Assembly: GCA_900557285.1 (NCBI GenBank)
Contig: USSJ01000053.1
Coordinates: 1-7,771 of the forward strand
DNA from: an uncultured Clostridia bacterium
GTDB lineage: Bacteria; Bacillota; Clostridia; Christensenellales; Borkfalkiaceae
Length of the DNA stretch: 7,771 nt
Reading direction: 5' to 3'
Below are positions 6,283-7,771 of this stretch, in pieces. Under the pieces are notes generated by a model. That model was not told the origin of the DNA. It ran no database searches and worked only from the letters and a program-made list of their open reading frames with translations. The translations under genes were made by a program, and so were the position numbers. Position 1 is the stretch's first letter, and every line of letters begins with the position of its first letter.

Positions 6283-6383
6283 ATTTTGGCTTTCAGAACA
6301 TGGCTTTGACGTTTCAACGGACAAATGCGGGACGGCCCGACAGGGCGTTGAACGTTCGGGCAGTGCAGGAATTTAGCCAAAAT
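6283..6383. repeat. Nested inverted repeats in the 294-bp gap before the Crp/Fnr gene
   Basis: Three pairs of arms are nested. ATTTTGGCT (6283-6291) pairs with AGCCAAAAT (6375-6383) over 9 perfect bp. TTCAACG (6313-6319) pairs with CGTTGAA (6346-6352) over 7 perfect bp. CGGG (6328-6331) pairs with CCCG (6336-6339) around a 4-base loop. An alternative hairpin, GCCCGA (6335-6340) with TCGGGC (6356-6361), competes with the two inner pairs. The rest of 6158-6451 has no credible gene. It could be a structured RNA leader of the regulator, a small mobile repeat or a regulatory cruciform. Confidence 0.5.
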
Positions 6384-6451
6384 ATGTTGCGGTTTCGTAT
6401 CATAACAAAATTTTATTCAGGATAAATCGTAAAAGTGCGGGAAGAACACTT

Positions 6452-7117
6452 ATGAAGCAAGCGTATTGCAGTACGTTGCCTTTCTGGAATCAATTATCGG
6501 AAAGCGCTCAAAACGAATTTTGTTCGAATCTGATTTCGCAATCGTATCATCGCGGTGAGCGGATTCACGGCGGCAGAAGTTGCAAAGGCGTTATTTTTAT
6601 CGTGAGCGGCTGTCTGAGAGTGTATATGCTTTCCGAAGGCGGGCGCGATATCACGTTGTATCGGCTGTACCAGGGGGATGTGTGTATGTTGTCTGCTCCC
6701 TGTGTGCTGCCGCAGATTACTTTTGACGTTTTCGTGGATGCGGAAGAAGATTGCGAATGTTATGCGATTTCGGGTGCCATGTTTGCGGAAATCGCCGCGC
6801 AGGATGTCGCTTTAAAGATGTTTGCCTATGAGACGGCTCTGACACGGTTTTCCGAAGTGATGTGGGTCATTCAGCAGATACATTTTATGAAAGTGGACCG
6901 ACGTCTTGCGGTTTTTTTGTGGGATGAGATGATGCGGACGGGAAACGAGCTGATAACTCTCACGCAAGAACAGATCGCAAAATACATGAGTTCTGCGAGG
7001 GAAGTGGTCTCGAGAATGCTCAAATATTTTGCAAACGAAAGAATCGTAAAAATTTTTCGCAAAGGAGTCATGATCATCGATAAAAAACGTCTGAAAGACT
7101 TGGCGTTGGCCGCATAG
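6452..7117 (+). CDS. Crp/Fnr-family transcriptional regulator
   Basis: This 221-residue protein is of normal family length. Residues about 10-115 form the cyclic-nucleotide-binding-like beta barrel, followed by the long dimerisation helix (about 115-150). The C-terminal winged helix has its helix-turn-helix at about 170-193 (LTQEQIAKYMSSAREVVSRM). The recognition helix carries R183, E184, S187 and R188, an RExxSR pattern that mixes the Crp (RExxGR) and Fnr (ExxSR) types. A Crp-like cAMP signature (PRSA) is absent, so cAMP is an unlikely ligand. Several Cys (C6, C24, C44, C54, C78, C84) leave redox or FeS sensing possible, but the Fnr cysteine spacing is not evident. The start ATG 6452 has a moderate GGGAAG ribosome binding site at 6439-6444. 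Only weak promoter boxes are visible (for example TATCAT at 6398-6403). A perfect dyad begins one base after its stop codon and is a good candidate target. Confidence 0.92.
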   Translation: MKQAYCSTLPFWNQLSESAQNEFCSNLISQSYHRGERIHGGRSCKGVIFIVSGCLRVYMLSEGGRDITLYRLYQGDVCMLSAPCVLPQITFDVFVDAEEDCECYAISGAMFAEIAAQDVALKMFAYETALTRFSEVMWVIQQIHFMKVDRRLAVFLWDEMMRTGNELITLTQEQIAKYMSSAREVVSRMLKYFANERIVKIFRKGVMIIDKKRLKDLALAA

Positions 7118-7132
7118 TGTGATCAAATCACA
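7118..7132. promoter_or_regulatory. Candidate Crp/Fnr-type operator at about -41
   Basis: TGTGAT-CAA-ATCACA is a perfect 6-bp dyad with a 3-base centre. It reads TGTGA-N5-TCACA, one base shorter than the usual TGTGA-N6-TCACA. Its centre (7125) lies about 41 bases upstream of the predicted start point near 7166, the classic class II activator position. It overlaps the weak -35 and sits directly after the Crp/Fnr gene. Confidence 0.55.
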
Positions 7133-7159
7133 GACAAGGCCGGAAATTTGTGGTAAAAT
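7131..7159 (+). promoter_or_regulatory. Extended -10 promoter of the QueD-like gene
   Basis: TAAAAT (7154-7159) is preceded by TGG (7151-7153), giving an extended -10. The -35 at the right spacing is poor (CAGACA, 7131-7136, 17-base spacer). A poor -35 overlapped by a dyad is what an activator-dependent promoter looks like. The leader to ATG 7187 would be about 21 bases. Confidence 0.55.
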
Positions 7160-7186
7160 GCGCGCAGAAAAAGGAGGAATTATTCT

Positions 7187-7753
7187 ATGAGAAGCATTAC
7201 CAAACTTGATCTGCAGTATGCACACAGATTTTACGGGTTTCGCGGCGAAGCGCAGTATCTGCACGGACATACAGGCGTTTTAACGATCGAAGTGGAAGAT
7301 TCTGTGGAGCCGGGAGTCAACATGGTTTTCCCGTGCAACGAAATTCAGAAAACGGCATGGTCGGTCTTGAAAAATTTTGACCATGCGCTGATTTTGCGGG
7401 AGGACGATCCGCTGTTGCCTGCCGTCTTGGAAGTATACGAGAAACAGGGTATCCGAAACGGTGCGCCCAACAATGTCATGAAAGGGCCTGCGTTCAGAAC
7501 GGAGCTGGCGACGGCGTATCCGGAGTGCAGACTCGTCGTGACAAAAGAGACGATGACCGTCGAGGGGATGATCAAGATCGTCTACGACCTTTTGAAAGAC
7601 AAATTGAACATTGCAAAGATTACGTTTACGAGCGGCGTGAATGCGGCTTCGGCCGAATTCAAAACGGAAAACAAGATCGATCGCTGCCCGCTGTGCGGCA
7701 TCGCTTTGAACGAAAAAGGCGTTTGCCCGAAATGCGGATATAAAAAATCCTGA
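7187..7753 (+). CDS. QueD / 6-pyruvoyl-tetrahydropterin-synthase-fold protein with C-terminal zinc ribbon
   Basis: This 188-residue protein starts at ATG 7187 behind a strong AAGGAGG (7171-7177, 9-base spacer). The T-fold features of the PTPS/QueD family are present: zinc-binding H13 (AHRF) and H26/H28 (LHGHTG), the DH pair D65/H66 (FDHALIL) and the substrate-binding E121 (VTKETMT). The usual catalytic Cys is missing. QueD has CX3HGH, but here position 22 is Ala, and the nearest acidic residue is E21, five before the first H of HGH. That fits neither CX5HGH (PTPS), CX3HGH (QueD) nor EX2HGH (PTPS-III) as I recall them. Residues 167-183 form a CX2C-X9-CX2C zinc ribbon (C167, C170, C180, C183) not found in ordinary QueD. 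It is longer than the roughly 120-residue E. coli QueD, with an insert around residues 76-104. No queuosine or folate genes are adjacent in the window. Fold assignment is strong; enzymatic function is uncertain. Confidence 0.88.
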   Translation: MRSITKLDLQYAHRFYGFRGEAQYLHGHTGVLTIEVEDSVEPGVNMVFPCNEIQKTAWSVLKNFDHALILREDDPLLPAVLEVYEKQGIRNGAPNNVMKGPAFRTELATAYPECRLVVTKETMTVEGMIKIVYDLLKDKLNIAKITFTSGVNAASAEFKTENKIDRCPLCGIALNEKGVCPKCGYKKS

Positions 7754-7771
7754 CAACAAAACGCAAAACAA

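Noticed and set aside
6061..6380. Minus-strand frames of 87 and 90 residues in the gap before the Crp/Fnr gene
   Set aside because: They start without a ribosome binding site (one from TTG), run into the 3' end of the COG3581 gene and look like translated intergenic repeat sequence.
6300..6425. 41-codon + strand frame starting at ATG 6300
   Set aside because: There is no ribosome binding site, it lies within the nested inverted repeats, and its composition is not protein-like.

Overview
The window looks like chromosome of an endospore-forming, anaerobic member of the Firmicutes (class Clostridia or close). Three things point there: a clear SpoIIID sporulation regulator, a Clostridia-type ATP-dependent 2-hydroxyacyl-CoA dehydratase activase system, and strong AGGAGG-type ribosome binding sites with TTGAAA/TAAAAT-type promoters. 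All convincing genes are on the + strand. Species cannot be named from the sequence alone.

Layout. (1) Positions 1-876 hold the C-terminal end of a large beta-rich repetitive protein, a 123-residue acidic protein and an unlisted overlapping 30-residue Cys-containing ORF. Their order and style recall the end of a phage tail/fibre module or a surface-protein cassette; this is uncertain. (2) Positions 1007-1417 are spoIIID with a good sigma-E-like promoter and a strong intrinsic terminator. (3) Positions 1418-1953 contain no gene. They hold a bulged hairpin, a 23-bp tandem repeat array of about 7.5 units, and an extended -10 sigma-A promoter. (4) Positions 1954-6157 are a two-gene operon with a 14-nt overlap. 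The 979-residue protein has two tandem BadF/HgdC ATPase domains, a four-Cys motif and a DUF2229/COG3580 dehydratase-like domain. The 425-residue protein is a COG3581/HgdB-like partner. As I recall the family, many relatives carry all of this in one polypeptide of about 1,400 residues. (5) Positions 6158-6451 are non-coding but rich in nested inverted repeats. (6) Positions 6452-7117 encode a Crp/Fnr-family regulator. (7) Positions 7118-7159 contain a perfect dyad placed as for class II activation of an extended -10 promoter. It lies ahead of a QueD/PTPS-fold protein (7187-7753) that lacks the usual catalytic Cys and carries a C-terminal zinc ribbon.

How the genes may work together. The operon at 1954-6157 should form an oxygen-sensitive, ATP-driven electron-transfer machine. 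The tandem ASKHA domains would hold one [4Fe-4S] cluster and pass a low-potential electron to FeS clusters in the two dehydratase-like subunits. No CoA-transferase, dehydrogenase or other pathway gene is next to it, so the substrate is unknown. The Crp/Fnr protein probably controls the pterin-synthase-like gene just downstream, and perhaps itself or the activase operon. The most interesting points are the split activase/reductase with matching three-Cys sets in both polypeptides, the divergent QueD-like protein with its possible Crp/Fnr operator, and the two structured non-coding elements.
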